Part shown: positions 51,375-62,127 of the stretch, piece by piece
Numbering within the stretch: position 1 is the first letter of the stretch
Layout: every line of letters begins with the position of its first letter
NCBI RefSeq assembly: GCF_014203795.1
Contig: NZ_JACHJU010000006.1
Coordinates: 369,885-433,884, forward strand
Direction: 5' to 3'
Length of the DNA: 64,000 nucleotides
From: Streptosporangium album
GTDB taxonomy: Bacteria > Actinomycetota > Actinomycetes > Streptosporangiales > Streptosporangiaceae
Translations under genes and position numbers: made by a program
Notes under the pieces: generated by a model
Database searches by the model: none
What the model was told of the DNA's origin: nothing
Seen by the model: the letters and a program-made list of their open reading frames with translations, nothing else

Positions 51375-51519
51375 TTATGGAGATATGCGCTTTTCGTAGC
51401 GTATAGCCAGACATATAGATGTTCTGGTGCGGCTTCCCGCACGCGCGTTTTGAACCAGTGGTTTTCACTCAACGCATCGAAACGTCATTGAAATATATGA
51501 GTTCAGTGGGGCGACGCAC

Positions 51520-54500
51520 ATGGACAATGAGCAGAGACTTCTTGACTACCTCAAGCGTGCGACCGCTGACCTGCGCACGGCCCGCCGGCGTCTGAGTGAA
51601 GCCGAGCAGCGGAACAGCGAGCCGATTGCGATAGTCGGCATGGGATGCCGTTATCCGGGCGGCGTTTCCTCCCCCGACGATCTGTGGCGGCTGGTCGACG
51701 CGGGCGTCGACGCGGTTTCCGGTTTTCCCGCCGACCGCGGGTGGGACGTCGAGGAGATCTATGACCCGGAGCCGGGAAAGCCGGGGAAGAGTTACGCCCG
51801 GGAAGGCGGTTTCCTTTATCGCGCGGCGGACTTCGATCCCGGGTTCTTCGGAATCTCGCCGCGTGAGGCGCTGGTGATGGACCCGCAGCAGCGGCTGCTG
51901 CTGGAGACCTCGTGGGAGGCGCTGGAGAACGCCGGGCTGGATCCGCTGTCGTTGAAGGGCAGCCCGACCGGGATGTTCGCCGGGGTGATGTATCACGACT
52001 ACACCGGGAGCAGCGGCACCGGCGCGATCGTGTCGGGCCGGGTGTCGTACACGCTGGGTCTGGAGGGTCCGGCGGTGACGGTGGACACGGCCTGTTCGTC
52101 GTCGCTGGTGGCGCTGCACCTGGCGGCTCAGGCGCTGCGGCAGGGGGAGTGTTCCCTGGCGCTGGCCGGCGGGGTGACCGTGATGGCCACCCCGGAGACG
52201 TTCGTCGACTTCAGCCGCGAGCGGGGCCTGGCGGCCGACGGCCGGTGCAAGTCGTTCGCGGCGGCGGCGGACGGTACCGGCTGGGGCGAGGGCGTCGGCG
52301 TGCTGGTGCTGGAGCGTCTGTCGGACGCGCGCCGTAACGGCCACACGGTGCTGGCGGTGGTGCGGGGTTCGGCGCTCAACCAGGACGGCGCCAGCAGTGG
52401 GCTGACCGCGCCGAACGGTCCGTCGCAGCAGCGGGTGATTCGCAGTGCGCTGGCCGCCGCCGGGCTGGCCCCCTCGGACATCGACGTCGTCGAGGCGCAC
52501 GGGACCGGGACGACGCTGGGTGATCCGATCGAGGCGCAGGCGTTGATCGCCGCCTATGGCCAGGATCGGGACCGGCCGCTCTGGCTGGGGTCGCTCAAGT
52601 CGAACCTGGGCCACACCCAGGCCGCCGCCGGGGTGGGCGCCGTCATCAAGATGGTGCAGGCGATACGCCACGGGGTGCTGCCCAGGACCCTGCACGTGGA
52701 CGAGCCGACACCCCAGGTGGACTGGTCGGCCGGATCCGTCGAACTGCTGACCGAGGCGGTGGAGTGGCCGGCGACCGGCCGTCCGCGCCGGGCCGGGGTG
52801 TCGTCGTTCGGGATCAGCGGGACGAACGCGCATGTGATCGTCGAGCAGGCGCCGGAGGCTCCGGAGGCCGGGGAATCGGCGGAGGGGCCGGTGGGGGAAT
52901 CGCCGGTGCTGGGGTGGCCGTCGGGGGTTCCGGTGCCGTGGGTGGTCTCGGCGCGGAGCGGGGAGGCGCTGTCGGCGCAGGCGGAGCGGTTGCTGGCGTA
53001 TGTCGGTGAGCGTCCCGGGCTGGATGTGCTGGATGTGGGGTTCTCGCTGGCGACGTCGCGGCCGGCGTTGGAGCACCGCGCGGTGGTTCCGGCCGCGGAC
53101 CTGGAAACAGCGGTACACGGGCTGTCTGCCGTGGTCACCGGTGAGCCGGCTGCCGGGGTGTTCTACGGGGTGGCCGGTGAGGGGTTGACGGCGTTCCTGT
53201 TCACCGGGCAGGGCAGTCAGCGGGTGGGGATGGGCCGGGAGCTGTATGAGGCGTTCCCGGCCTTTGCTACGGCGTTTGATGCGGTGTGTGCGGGGTTTGA
53301 GGGGGTGGTGGAGCGTCCGCTGGGTGAGGTGGTGTTCGGGGACGCGGAGGCTCTGGATCGGACGGAGTACACGCAGTGTGCGTTGTTCGCGGTCGAGGTG
53401 GCGTTGTTCCGGTTGGTGGAGTCGTGGGGTGTGCGGCCGGACTTCCTGGCGGGTCATTCGGTCGGTGAGTTGGCCGCGGCGTATGTGGCGGGGGTGTTCT
53501 CCCTTCGGGACGCGTGCCGGTTGGTGGCGGCGCGGGGCCGGTTGATGCAGGCGTTGCCTGCGGGTGGGGCGATGGTGGCGATTGCTGCGGCTGAGGAGGA
53601 TGTGCTGCCGTTGTTGTCTGGCCGGGTGGGGATCGCGGCGGTCAACGGTCCGGCGTCGGTGGTGGTTTCCGGGGAGGAGGAGGCGGTGTTGGCGGTTGCT
53701 TCCCGGTTCGAGCGGACGAAGCGGTTGAAGGTGTCGCATGCGTTTCATTCGCCGTTGATGGAGCCGATGCTGGCGGAGTTCGCGCTGGTTGCCGAGGGTG
53801 TCTCCTACGCGTCGCCGGTGGTTCCGGTGGTGTCGAATGTGACCGGTCGGTTGGTGGAGGTGTTCTCTTCCGAGTATTGGGTGCGGCATGTGCGTGAGGC
53901 GGTGCGGTTCTGCGACGGGGTGCGTTTCCTGGAGGAGCAGGGGGTGACCCGGTTTGTGGAGCTGGGTCCGGACGCGGTGCTGACCGGGATGGCCCAGGAG
54001 TGCGTGGATCCGGCGAGGGCGGCGCTGGTCGCGGTGTTGCGGAGGGGGCGTCCGGAGGGGCGGGAGGTGTTGGCGGCGCTGGCCCGGTTGCATGTGGCCG
54101 GTCTGTCTCCTGATTGGGGGGCGGTTTATGGTGGCAGCGGCGCCCAGCGGGTGGACCTGCCCACCTACGCCTTCCAGCACAGGCGTTACTGGCTGGAGGC
54201 TCCGGTCTCCCAAGGCGAGATGTCGGCGGCGGGGCTGGCAGCGGCCGGCCATCCGATGCTGTCGGCGGTGGTGGCACTGCCGAGCCCTGACGGGCCGGGT
54301 TCCGACGGCGTGGTGCTGACCGGGCGGGTGTCGCTGGGGTCGCATGCGTGGCTGGCCGACCACGTGATCTCCGGTGTGACGGTGCTGCCGGGCACGGCGT
54401 TCGTGGAGCTCGCGATCAAGGCCGGCGATCAGGTCGGCTGCGGCCTCCTCGACGAACTGACCTTGGAGGCACCACTGGTGGTGCCGGAACGCGACGGGGC

Positions 54501-57500
54501 CGCGCTGCAGGTCGTGGTAGGCGGTGGTGACGAGTACGGCCGGCGGCTCGTGGAGGTGTACTCCCGCCCGGTGGACGCGTCGCCGGAGGAGTCATGGACC
54601 CGGCACGCCTCGGGCGTGGTCGGCCCGGACGCGCCACCGGAGCCTGCCGGCCTGGTGATCTGGCCCCCGCGAGGCGGGCGCAGCCTGGACATCACCGGGG
54701 TTTACGAGGATCTCGCCACGCAGGGATACGAGTACGGGCCCGAGTTCCAGGGCCTGCGGGCGGTGTGGCAGCGCGGTGACGAGATCTTCGCCGAGGTCGC
54801 CCTCGCGGAGGGCACCTCGGCCGAGGGGTTCGGACTGCACCCGGCACTGCTGGACGCCGCGCTGCACGCGGCGCTGGTCGCCGAGGACGGCGGGCAGGAA
54901 ACACAGCTTCCCTTCGCGTGGACCGGGGTCTCGCTGCACGCCGCGGGAGCATCCGCGCTACGGGTACGGATAGCGCGGTCGGGTACGGCCTCATCGATCG
55001 AGGTCACCGACGAGACGGGCCGGCCGGTGGCGTCGGTGGGATCGCTGGTCTCGCGCCCGGTTGCGGTCGAGCAGCTGAGAGCCGCAGGACGCGGGGAGTC
55101 GCTGTTCCAGGTGGAATGGTGGCCCTTCGCGGGCGGAGCGGCTACCGGAGCCGGTCCGTGTGCGCTGGTCGGCGACGACGCGTTCGGGCTGAGCGTGTTG
55201 CCCGAGGTGGTCGGTGTGCACGCCGATCTGGCCGCACTGGCCGGTGTGGACGTACCGGAGGTGGTGATCCTCCCAGGCCTGGGCGAGCCGGCCGAGGACA
55301 TGCCTGCGGAAGTCAGGTCGGCGACCGGCCGGATGCTGGCCCTGGTGCAGGAGTGGCTGGCCGAGGAGCGGTTCGCCATGGCCACGCTCGCCGTGGTGAC
55401 CCGGGGTGCGGTGTCGGTCGCGGGTGAGGACGTCACGGATCTGGCCGGTGCGGCGGTGTGGGGTCTGGTCCGGGCGGCGCAGGCGGAGAATCCCGGCCGG
55501 CTGGTACTGGTCGATCTGGACGGGCAGGGTCTGTCGCTGGAGTCCGTGCTGGCGGCGGTGGCTGCGGGTGAGCCGGAGCTGGCCGTGCGTGACGGCGAGG
55601 TCGTGGTCCCGAGGTTGGCGAAGGCGGTCGTTCAGGGGCAGGCGTCGCCGTGGAGTGCTGAGGGCACGGTGCTGGTGACCGGTGGCACGGGTGGTCTGGG
55701 TGCTCTGGTGGCGCGGCATCTGGTTGTCGAGCATGGGGTGCGGCGGTTGGTGCTGACCAGCCGCCGGGGCCCGGACGCTCCCGGGGCCGCCGGCCTGTGT
55801 GAGGAGCTGGCCGGGCTGGGCGCGCGGGTGCGGGTCGTGGCCTGTGACGTGGCCGACCGGGAGGCGCTGGCCGGGCTGCTGGCCGGTGTCTCCGGCCTGT
55901 CCGGGATCGTGCACACCGCCGGGGTGCTGGACGACGGGGTGATCGGATCGATGACGCCCGAGCGGATGGACACGGTGCTGCGGCCGAAGGTGGACGCGGC
56001 CTGGCATCTGCACGAGCTGACCCGTGACCTGGACCTGGACGCGTTCGTGCTGTTCTCCTCGGTCGCGGGTGTCCTCGGCGCTCCCGGCCAGGCCAACTAC
56101 GGCACCGCGAACGCCTTCCTGGACGCGCTGGCCGTCCACCGCAGGGCGCGGGGTCTGGTGGCGACCTCGCTGGCCTGGGGCCTGTGGGCCGGACCCGGCA
56201 TGGGCGGCGAACTGGACGAGAGTGATCGGCAGCGGATCTCCAAAGGGGGGATTCTGCCGCTCTCCCAGCAGGAGGGCCTGACCCTCTTCGACGCCGCCAC
56301 CGGCGCGGCCGATCCGGTCCTGCTGCCCGTCGCGCTGGATCTGGGCGCGTTCCGGGCGCAGGGTGAGTCACTGCCTCCGGTGATGCGCGCACTGGTCGGC
56401 CCGGTCGCCCGCCGCGCCGCGGCGGCCGGGGCGGCGCGGGGCCCGTCGCTGGGCACGCAGCTCGCAGCGCTGCCCGAGGCCGAGCGCGGGGAGGCCGTGG
56501 TCAAGCTGGTCCGGGCGGAGATCGCGGCCGTGCTCGGCCATGACAGCGCGGATGCCATCGACCCGTCCCAGGCCTTCGCCAAGATGGGGTTCGACTCGCT
56601 GACCGCGGTCGAGCTCCGCAACAGGCTCAACGCGGTGACCGGCCTCAGGCTGCCGTCGACGCTGGTGTTCGACTATCCCGCTCCCGCCGCGCTGGCCCGC
56701 TTCCTGGAAGCCGAACTGCTCGGCGTCGCCGAGGTGACGGAGAGCGCGGAACTCGCGGTGGTGGACGGGGAGCCGATCGCCATCGTGGCGATGAGCTGCC
56801 GCTATCCCGGCGGGGTGACCAGCCCTGAGGAGCTGTGGCGGCTCGTCTCCGAGGGCGGGGACGCCATCTCGGGTTTCCCCGAGGACCGCGGCTGGGACGT
56901 CGAGGGAATCTACGACCCGGAGCCCGGCAAACCAGGCAGGACCTACACACGCGAGGGCGGGTTCCTCTACGACGCCGCCCAGTTCGACCCGGACTTCTTC
57001 GGGATCAGCCCGCGTGAGGCGCTGGCGATGGACCCCCAGCAACGGCTCGTGCTGGAGACCTCGTGGGAGGCGTTCGAACGGGCCGGCATCGACCCCGTCT
57101 CGCTGCGCGGCAGCCGTACCGGCGTGTTCGTCGGCGTGATGTACCACGACTACGGCAGCAGGTTCACCGAGGTGCCGGAGAGCCTCGCGGGCTACCTCAG
57201 CAACGGCAGCCTGAGCAGCGTGGTCTCCGGCCGGGTCGCCTACACCCTCGGGCTGGAGGGCCCGGCGGTGACGGTGGACACGGCCTGCTCGTCGTCGCTG
57301 GTGGCGCTGCACTGGGCCATGCAGGCGCTGCGGCAGGGCGAGTGCTCGCTGGCGCTGGCCGGCGGCGTGGCCCTCATGTTCACCCCCGACGCGTTCCTCG
57401 ACTTCGGCCGCCAGCGGGGCCTGGCCGCAGACGGCCGGTGCAAGCCGTTCGCCGCCGCGGCGGACGGCACCGGATGGTCCGAGGGGGTGGGCCTGGTGCT

Positions 57501-60500
57501 GCTCGAACGCCTGTCCGACGCCCGGCGCAACGGGCACCAGGTCCTCGCCGTCGTGCGCGGCAGCGCGGTCAACCAGGACGGCGCCTCCAACGGGCTGACC
57601 GCGCCGAACGGCCCGTCGCAGCAGCGGGTCATCCGCCAGGCCCTCGCCGGCGCCGGCCTGGATCCGGCCGACGTCGACGCGGTCGAGGCGCACGGCACCG
57701 GGACGACGCTGGGTGACCCGATCGAGGCGCAGGCGCTGATCGCCGCCTACGGTCAGGATCGGGACCGGCCGCTCTGGCTGGGCTCGGTCAAGTCGAACCT
57801 GGGCCACACCCAGGCCGCCGCCGGCATGGCCGGCATCATCAAGATGGTGCAGGCGATGCGCCACTCGGTCCTGCCCAGGACGCTGCACGTGGACGAGCCG
57901 ACGCCGCACGTCGACTGGTCGGCGGGGGCGGTGGAGCTGCTGACCGAGCCGGTGGAGTGGTCGCGCAACGGCCACCCGCGCCGGGCCGGGGTGTCCTCCT
58001 TCGGGATCAGCGGCACCAACGCGCACGTCATCATCGAGGACGCACCCGACGAGGCGCCCGCCGGGGACGCCCCCGCCCCGGTGACCGAACTGCCCGCCGT
58101 ACCCCTGGTGATCACCGGTAGCGGTGACGAGGCGCTGCGCGCGCAGGCCGTACGGCTCGTGGCTCTCGCGCAGCACCCCGACGCTCCGGGCCTGCTGGAT
58201 CTGGGGTACTCCCTGGCGACGACCCGTACGGCTTTCGCGCACCGCGCGGTGGTGGTCGCGGCGGACCGCGCGGAGTTCCTGCTCGGGGCCGGATTGCTGG
58301 CCGACGGGGAGACCACCTCCCACCTGGTCTCCGGTTCGGTGACCGAGGGAAGACTGGCCATGCTGTTCACCGGCCAGGGGGCACAGCGGGTGGCGATGGG
58401 ACGCGAGCTCCACCGTGCGTTCCCCGTCTTCGCCGCGGCCTACGACGCCGTGCGCGCCCACCTGGAACCGGCGCTCGGCACCACCCTGGCCGACATCCTG
58501 GACGACGCGGACCTGCTGGACCAGACGGTTCACACCCAGGCCGCGCTGTTCGCCCTGGAGGTGGCGCTGTTCCGCCTGGTGGAGTCGTGGGGCGTCAGGC
58601 CCGACTTCCTCACGGGACACTCGATCGGCGAGCTGGCCGCCGCGCACGTGGCGGGGGTGTTCTCGCTGGAGGACGCCTGCACGCTGGTGGCGGCACGCGG
58701 CCGGTTGATGCAGGCCCTGCCCGGGGGTGGGGCGATGGTGGCCGTCGTGGCCGCCGAGGAGGAGGTGCTGCCGCTGCTGGACGGCCGGGTGGGCATCGCG
58801 GCGGTCAACGGGCCCCGGTCGGTGGTGATCTCCGGCGACGAGGAGGCCGTGGCCGAGGTCGCGGCGGCGCTGGAGGCCGAGGGACGCAAGACCCGGCGGC
58901 TGAGGGTCAGTCACGCCTTCCACTCGCATCGGATGGAGCCGATGCTGGCCGAGTTCCGCCGGGTGGCCGCCCGGCTGGCCTACGCGCCGCCGCGGATCGC
59001 GGTGGTCTCGACGGTGAGCGGCCGGATGGCGACGGCCGAGGAGCTGTGCTCGCCGGATTACTGGACCGGGCAGGTCCGCACGGAGGTGCGTTTCGGCGAC
59101 GCGGTCCGCACGCTGGAGGCCGAGGGCGTGACCACCTTCCTGGAGCTGGGGCCGGACGCGGTGCTGTCGGCGATGGGAGGCGACTGCCTGGCCGGAGAGG
59201 GGGACGCGCTGTTCGTGCCGGGCCTGCGCCGTGACCGTCCGGAGGCGCGGGAGCTGACGACGGCGATCGCCCGGCTGTACGTGCGCGGCGTCCCCGTCGA
59301 CTGGGAGGCGTTCTTCGACGGCACCGGGGCGCGCGGGGTGGAGCTGCCCACCTATCCCTTCCAACGGCAGCGGTTCTGGCTGGACGTCCCCGCCACGGCC
59401 GGGGATGTGACCGGGTACGGCCAGGTCGCGGCGGAGCACCCGCTGCTGGGCGCCGTCGTGACGATGCCCGACTCCGGCGGGGTGGTCCTGACCGGCAGGC
59501 TCTCGCTGGCGACACACCCCTGGCTGGCCGATCACACCGTCATGGGGGAGGTGGTCGTGCCGGGAACCGCCTTCGCCGAGCTGGCGATCAGGGCCGGTGA
59601 CGAGGTCGGATGCGGCCTGCTGGAGGAGCTGACCATCTCCGCGCCGCTGATGCTGCCTCCGCGCGGAGGCGTCGCGATCCAGGTCGTGGCCGGCGCGGCC
59701 GACGAGGCCGGTCGCCGGTCGCTGGCGGTCTACGGGCGGGCGGAGGGGGCCTCCGCCGCCTCCGGCACGGGGGAATGGACCCGGCACGCGAGCGGCGTGC
59801 TCGCCGCCGACGACCGGCGACCCCCCTCCGGCCTCACCGAGTGGCCACCGCAAGGGGCCGTCCCGGTCGAGCTGGACGACCTCTACGGGCGGCTGGCGGA
59901 CCTGGGATACGGCTACGGCCCGGCTTTCCAGGGCCTGCGGGCCGTCTGGCGGCGCGGCGCCGAGGTGTTCGCCGAGGTCGCCCTGGAAGCGGCCGACGCC
60001 GACCGGTTCGGCCTGCACCCGGCGCTCTTCGACGCCGCGCTCCACGCCAACCTGCTCGGCGATGACCTGGACCGGCCGATGCTGCCGTTCGCGTGGAACG
60101 GGGTGAGATTGCACGCCGCGGGGGCGTCGTCGCTGCGGGTGCGGATCTCCTCGCCCACTCCCGCGGCGGTGTCGGTGGAACTCGCGGACGGGGCCGGTGC
60201 GCCGGTGGCGTCCGTGGAGTCTCTGGTGGCCCGGCCGGTCTCGGCCGAGCAGCTCGGCGCGGCGGCCGGGCGCGGAGACTCGCTGTTCCGGGTCGAGTGG
60301 CAGCCGGTCCCGACGGGCCCCGCTGCGGCGCCCGTCCGAGGTTGGGCCGTGTTCGGCGAAGGGCTGGATCTGGGCGAGAACGTGCCCGTCCATTCCGGCC
60401 TGGAGTCGCTGGGCGCGGCGCCGCCCGAGACCGTTCTCCTCCCCGTCCCCGTCCCCGGCGGTGACGTTCCCTCGGCGGTGCGGGCCGCGACCGGCGGCGT

Positions 60501-62127
60501 CCTGGCGACGCTGCGGGACTGGCTGGCCGACGAGCGGTTCACCTCGTCCCGGCTTGTCGTCGTGACCCGCGGACCTGCCGCCGACCTGGTGCACGGCCCG
60601 GTGCGCGGCCTGGTACGCGCGGCGCAGGAGGAGAATCCCGGGCGGTTCGTGCTCGTCGACCTGGACACCGACGACCCTGCTCCGCTGCCGGCCGCGCTGG
60701 CCGCACAGGAGCCGGAGCTCGCGGTGCGCGCCGGCGGGCTTCTCGCCCCGCGTCTGGTCCCCGTGCCCGCCCTGCCCGAGCCGGGCGGCGCGATATGGAA
60801 CCCGGAGGGCACCGTCCTGATCACCGGTGGGACAGGTGGTCTGGGCGCACTGGTCGCCCGCCGGCTGGTGACCGGACACGGAGTGCGGCACCTGCTGCTG
60901 ACGAGCCGCCGCGGGCTCGCGTCGCCGGACGCGGCGGAGCTGCGGGACGAGCTTCGGGAGCTGGGGGCCGAGGTGACGGTGGCCGCGTGCGACGCGGCGG
61001 ACCCGGAGGCTCTGGCGGCGCTGCTCGGGGAGGTCCCGGCGGAGCACCCGCTGACCGCAGTGGTCCACGCCGCCGGAGTGGTGGACAACGCGCTGCTCGG
61101 CTCGCTGACCTCGGAACAGATGGAGACCGTGCTCCGTCCGAAGGTGGACGCCGCCTGGAACCTGCACGAGCTGACCCGCGACCTGGACCTGTCGGCGTTC
61201 GTGCTGTTCTCCTCCGCCGCCGGGCTGGTGCTCGGCGCGGGCCAGGCCAACTACGCGGCGGGCAACGCGTTCCTCGACGCGCTGGCGGAACACCGGCAGG
61301 CACGGGGACTGGCAGGCCAGTCGCTGGCATGGGGACTGTGGGCCGAGGAGCGCGGCATGGCCGGGCTGCTGGACGAGGCGGGCCGCCAGAGGATGAACCG
61401 GCTGGGCATGCCCCCGCTCCCTCCGGCCGAGGGGCTGGCCCTGTTCGACGCCTGCCTCGCCGTCCCGGCGGCCACCCTGGTTCCGATACGGCTGGACCTG
61501 GCGGTGCTGCGGGCCCGTGCCGACGGGGTGCCCGCGATGCTGCGCGGCCTGGTCCGCACCCCGCTCCGCCGTACGGCGAGCACCGCGAGTACGACCGCGG
61601 GCGGACCCTCACTGGCCGATCGGCTGGCCGGTCTCTCCGACACCGACCGCGACCAGCTCCTGATCGAGACGGTCGGCAAGCACGTCGCCGCCGCCCTCGG
61701 GCACGCCTCGGCCGCCTCGGTGGATCCCCGGCGCGCCTTCCAGGAGCTGGGCTTCGACTCGCTGTCCGCGGTGGAACTGCGCAACATGCTGGGTGCGGCC
61801 ACCGGGCTGCGTCTGCCCGCCACCCTGGTCTTCGACTACCCGACCCCCATCGCCCTGGCCGATCACATCAAGGCGCGGCTCGACGTGGCGCCCGCGGACG
61901 CGGTCCGACCCGTGCTCACCGAGGTCGACCGGTTGGAGACGGCCCTGTCGGAGGTCACCCCGACGGACGGCGAACACGCCAGGATCACGGCCCGGCTGGA
62001 GGCCCTGCTGCGCAACTGGCGCGACACCCACACCGGCCCGGTGGACGCCGTACCGGAACGGGATCTGACAGCCGCCACCGACGACGAACTCTTCGCGGTC
62101 CTCGACAACGAACTGGGTATCCGATGA
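51520..62127 (+). CDS. Type I modular polyketide synthase, two KS-AT-DH-KR-ACP modules
   Basis: 3535 residues. An N-terminal docking coiled coil (MDNEQRLLDYLKRATADL) precedes module A: KS 51616-52890 (Cys in TACSSSLVALH), AT 53187-54130 (GHSVGE, HAFH: malonyl type), DH 54240-55080 (HVISGVTVLPG, DAALH), KR 55090-56340 (GGTGGLG, NYGTAN, LDD so B-type), ACP 56490-56720 (GFDSLTAV). Module B: KS 56770-58050, AT 58360-59370 (GHSIGE, HAFH: malonyl type), DH 59430-60230 (HTVMGEVVVPG), KR 60270-61500 (GGTGGLG, NYAAGN; VDN in place of LDD), ACP 61640-61890, C-terminal docking helices to the end. Both modules should each add a double bond, giving a diene. There is no loading ACP, so it need not be the first PKS of the line. 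Confidence 0.95.
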   Translation: MDNEQRLLDYLKRATADLRTARRRLSEAEQRNSEPIAIVGMGCRYPGGVSSPDDLWRLVDAGVDAVSGFPADRGWDVEEIYDPEPGKPGKSYAREGGFLYRAADFDPGFFGISPREALVMDPQQRLLLETSWEALENAGLDPLSLKGSPTGMFAGVMYHDYTGSSGTGAIVSGRVSYTLGLEGPAVTVDTACSSSLVALHLAAQALRQGECSLALAGGVTVMATPETFVDFSRERGLAADGRCKSFAAAADGTGWGEGVGVLVLERLSDARRNGHTVLAVVRGSALNQDGASSGLTAPNGPSQQRVIRSALAAAGLAPSDIDVVEAHGTGTTLGDPIEAQALIAAYGQDRDRPLWLGSLKSNLGHTQAAAGVGAVIKMVQAIRHGVLPRTLHVDEPTPQVDWSAGSVELLTEAVEWPATGRPRRAGVSSFGISGTNAHVIVEQAPEAPEAGESAEGPVGESPVLGWPSGVPVPWVVSARSGEALSAQAERLLAYVGERPGLDVLDVGFSLATSRPALEHRAVVPAADLETAVHGLSAVVTGEPAAGVFYGVAGEGLTAFLFTGQGSQRVGMGRELYEAFPAFATAFDAVCAGFEGVVERPLGEVVFGDAEALDRTEYTQCALFAVEVALFRLVESWGVRPDFLAGHSVGELAAAYVAGVFSLRDACRLVAARGRLMQALPAGGAMVAIAAAEEDVLPLLSGRVGIAAVNGPASVVVSGEEEAVLAVASRFERTKRLKVSHAFHSPLMEPMLAEFALVAEGVSYASPVVPVVSNVTGRLVEVFSSEYWVRHVREAVRFCDGVRFLEEQGVTRFVELGPDAVLTGMAQECVDPARAALVAVLRRGRPEGREVLAALARLHVAGLSPDWGAVYGGSGAQRVDLPTYAFQHRRYWLEAPVSQGEMSAAGLAAAGHPMLSAVVALPSPDGPGSDGVVLTGRVSLGSHAWLADHVISGVTVLPGTAFVELAIKAGDQVGCGLLDELTLEAPLVVPERDGAALQVVVGGGDEYGRRLVEVYSRPVDASPEESWTRHASGVVGPDAPPEPAGLVIWPPRGGRSLDITGVYEDLATQGYEYGPEFQGLRAVWQRGDEIFAEVALAEGTSAEGFGLHPALLDAALHAALVAEDGGQETQLPFAWTGVSLHAAGASALRVRIARSGTASSIEVTDETGRPVASVGSLVSRPVAVEQLRAAGRGESLFQVEWWPFAGGAATGAGPCALVGDDAFGLSVLPEVVGVHADLAALAGVDVPEVVILPGLGEPAEDMPAEVRSATGRMLALVQEWLAEERFAMATLAVVTRGAVSVAGEDVTDLAGAAVWGLVRAAQAENPGRLVLVDLDGQGLSLESVLAAVAAGEPELAVRDGEVVVPRLAKAVVQGQASPWSAEGTVLVTGGTGGLGALVARHLVVEHGVRRLVLTSRRGPDAPGAAGLCEELAGLGARVRVVACDVADREALAGLLAGVSGLSGIVHTAGVLDDGVIGSMTPERMDTVLRPKVDAAWHLHELTRDLDLDAFVLFSSVAGVLGAPGQANYGTANAFLDALAVHRRARGLVATSLAWGLWAGPGMGGELDESDRQRISKGGILPLSQQEGLTLFDAATGAADPVLLPVALDLGAFRAQGESLPPVMRALVGPVARRAAAAGAARGPSLGTQLAALPEAERGEAVVKLVRAEIAAVLGHDSADAIDPSQAFAKMGFDSLTAVELRNRLNAVTGLRLPSTLVFDYPAPAALARFLEAELLGVAEVTESAELAVVDGEPIAIVAMSCRYPGGVTSPEELWRLVSEGGDAISGFPEDRGWDVEGIYDPEPGKPGRTYTREGGFLYDAAQFDPDFFGISPREALAMDPQQRLVLETSWEAFERAGIDPVSLRGSRTGVFVGVMYHDYGSRFTEVPESLAGYLSNGSLSSVVSGRVAYTLGLEGPAVTVDTACSSSLVALHWAMQALRQGECSLALAGGVALMFTPDAFLDFGRQRGLAADGRCKPFAAAADGTGWSEGVGLVLLERLSDARRNGHQVLAVVRGSAVNQDGASNGLTAPNGPSQQRVIRQALAGAGLDPADVDAVEAHGTGTTLGDPIEAQALIAAYGQDRDRPLWLGSVKSNLGHTQAAAGMAGIIKMVQAMRHSVLPRTLHVDEPTPHVDWSAGAVELLTEPVEWSRNGHPRRAGVSSFGISGTNAHVIIEDAPDEAPAGDAPAPVTELPAVPLVITGSGDEALRAQAVRLVALAQHPDAPGLLDLGYSLATTRTAFAHRAVVVAADRAEFLLGAGLLADGETTSHLVSGSVTEGRLAMLFTGQGAQRVAMGRELHRAFPVFAAAYDAVRAHLEPALGTTLADILDDADLLDQTVHTQAALFALEVALFRLVESWGVRPDFLTGHSIGELAAAHVAGVFSLEDACTLVAARGRLMQALPGGGAMVAVVAAEEEVLPLLDGRVGIAAVNGPRSVVISGDEEAVAEVAAALEAEGRKTRRLRVSHAFHSHRMEPMLAEFRRVAARLAYAPPRIAVVSTVSGRMATAEELCSPDYWTGQVRTEVRFGDAVRTLEAEGVTTFLELGPDAVLSAMGGDCLAGEGDALFVPGLRRDRPEARELTTAIARLYVRGVPVDWEAFFDGTGARGVELPTYPFQRQRFWLDVPATAGDVTGYGQVAAEHPLLGAVVTMPDSGGVVLTGRLSLATHPWLADHTVMGEVVVPGTAFAELAIRAGDEVGCGLLEELTISAPLMLPPRGGVAIQVVAGAADEAGRRSLAVYGRAEGASAASGTGEWTRHASGVLAADDRRPPSGLTEWPPQGAVPVELDDLYGRLADLGYGYGPAFQGLRAVWRRGAEVFAEVALEAADADRFGLHPALFDAALHANLLGDDLDRPMLPFAWNGVRLHAAGASSLRVRISSPTPAAVSVELADGAGAPVASVESLVARPVSAEQLGAAAGRGDSLFRVEWQPVPTGPAAAPVRGWAVFGEGLDLGENVPVHSGLESLGAAPPETVLLPVPVPGGDVPSAVRAATGGVLATLRDWLADERFTSSRLVVVTRGPAADLVHGPVRGLVRAAQEENPGRFVLVDLDTDDPAPLPAALAAQEPELAVRAGGLLAPRLVPVPALPEPGGAIWNPEGTVLITGGTGGLGALVARRLVTGHGVRHLLLTSRRGLASPDAAELRDELRELGAEVTVAACDAADPEALAALLGEVPAEHPLTAVVHAAGVVDNALLGSLTSEQMETVLRPKVDAAWNLHELTRDLDLSAFVLFSSAAGLVLGAGQANYAAGNAFLDALAEHRQARGLAGQSLAWGLWAEERGMAGLLDEAGRQRMNRLGMPPLPPAEGLALFDACLAVPAATLVPIRLDLAVLRARADGVPAMLRGLVRTPLRRTASTASTTAGGPSLADRLAGLSDTDRDQLLIETVGKHVAAALGHASAASVDPRRAFQELGFDSLSAVELRNMLGAATGLRLPATLVFDYPTPIALADHIKARLDVAPADAVRPVLTEVDRLETALSEVTPTDGEHARITARLEALLRNWRDTHTGPVDAVPERDLTAATDDELFAVLDNELGIR
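53187..53428 (+). repeat. 242-bp AT-domain repeat, copy 1
   Basis: This part of the module A AT is identical at every base to 63752-63993 in the next PKS. Both copies use many T-ending codons (for example TTT GCT ACG GCG TTT GAT), unlike the GC3-rich AT of module B. Confidence 0.95.

Noticed and set aside
56368..61293. A 1641-codon open frame on the minus strand inside the PKS gene
   Set aside because: It is the mirror of the highly GC3-biased PKS frame: rich in Arg, Gly, His and Gln, with no domain features, while the plus strand reads as complete PKS domains.
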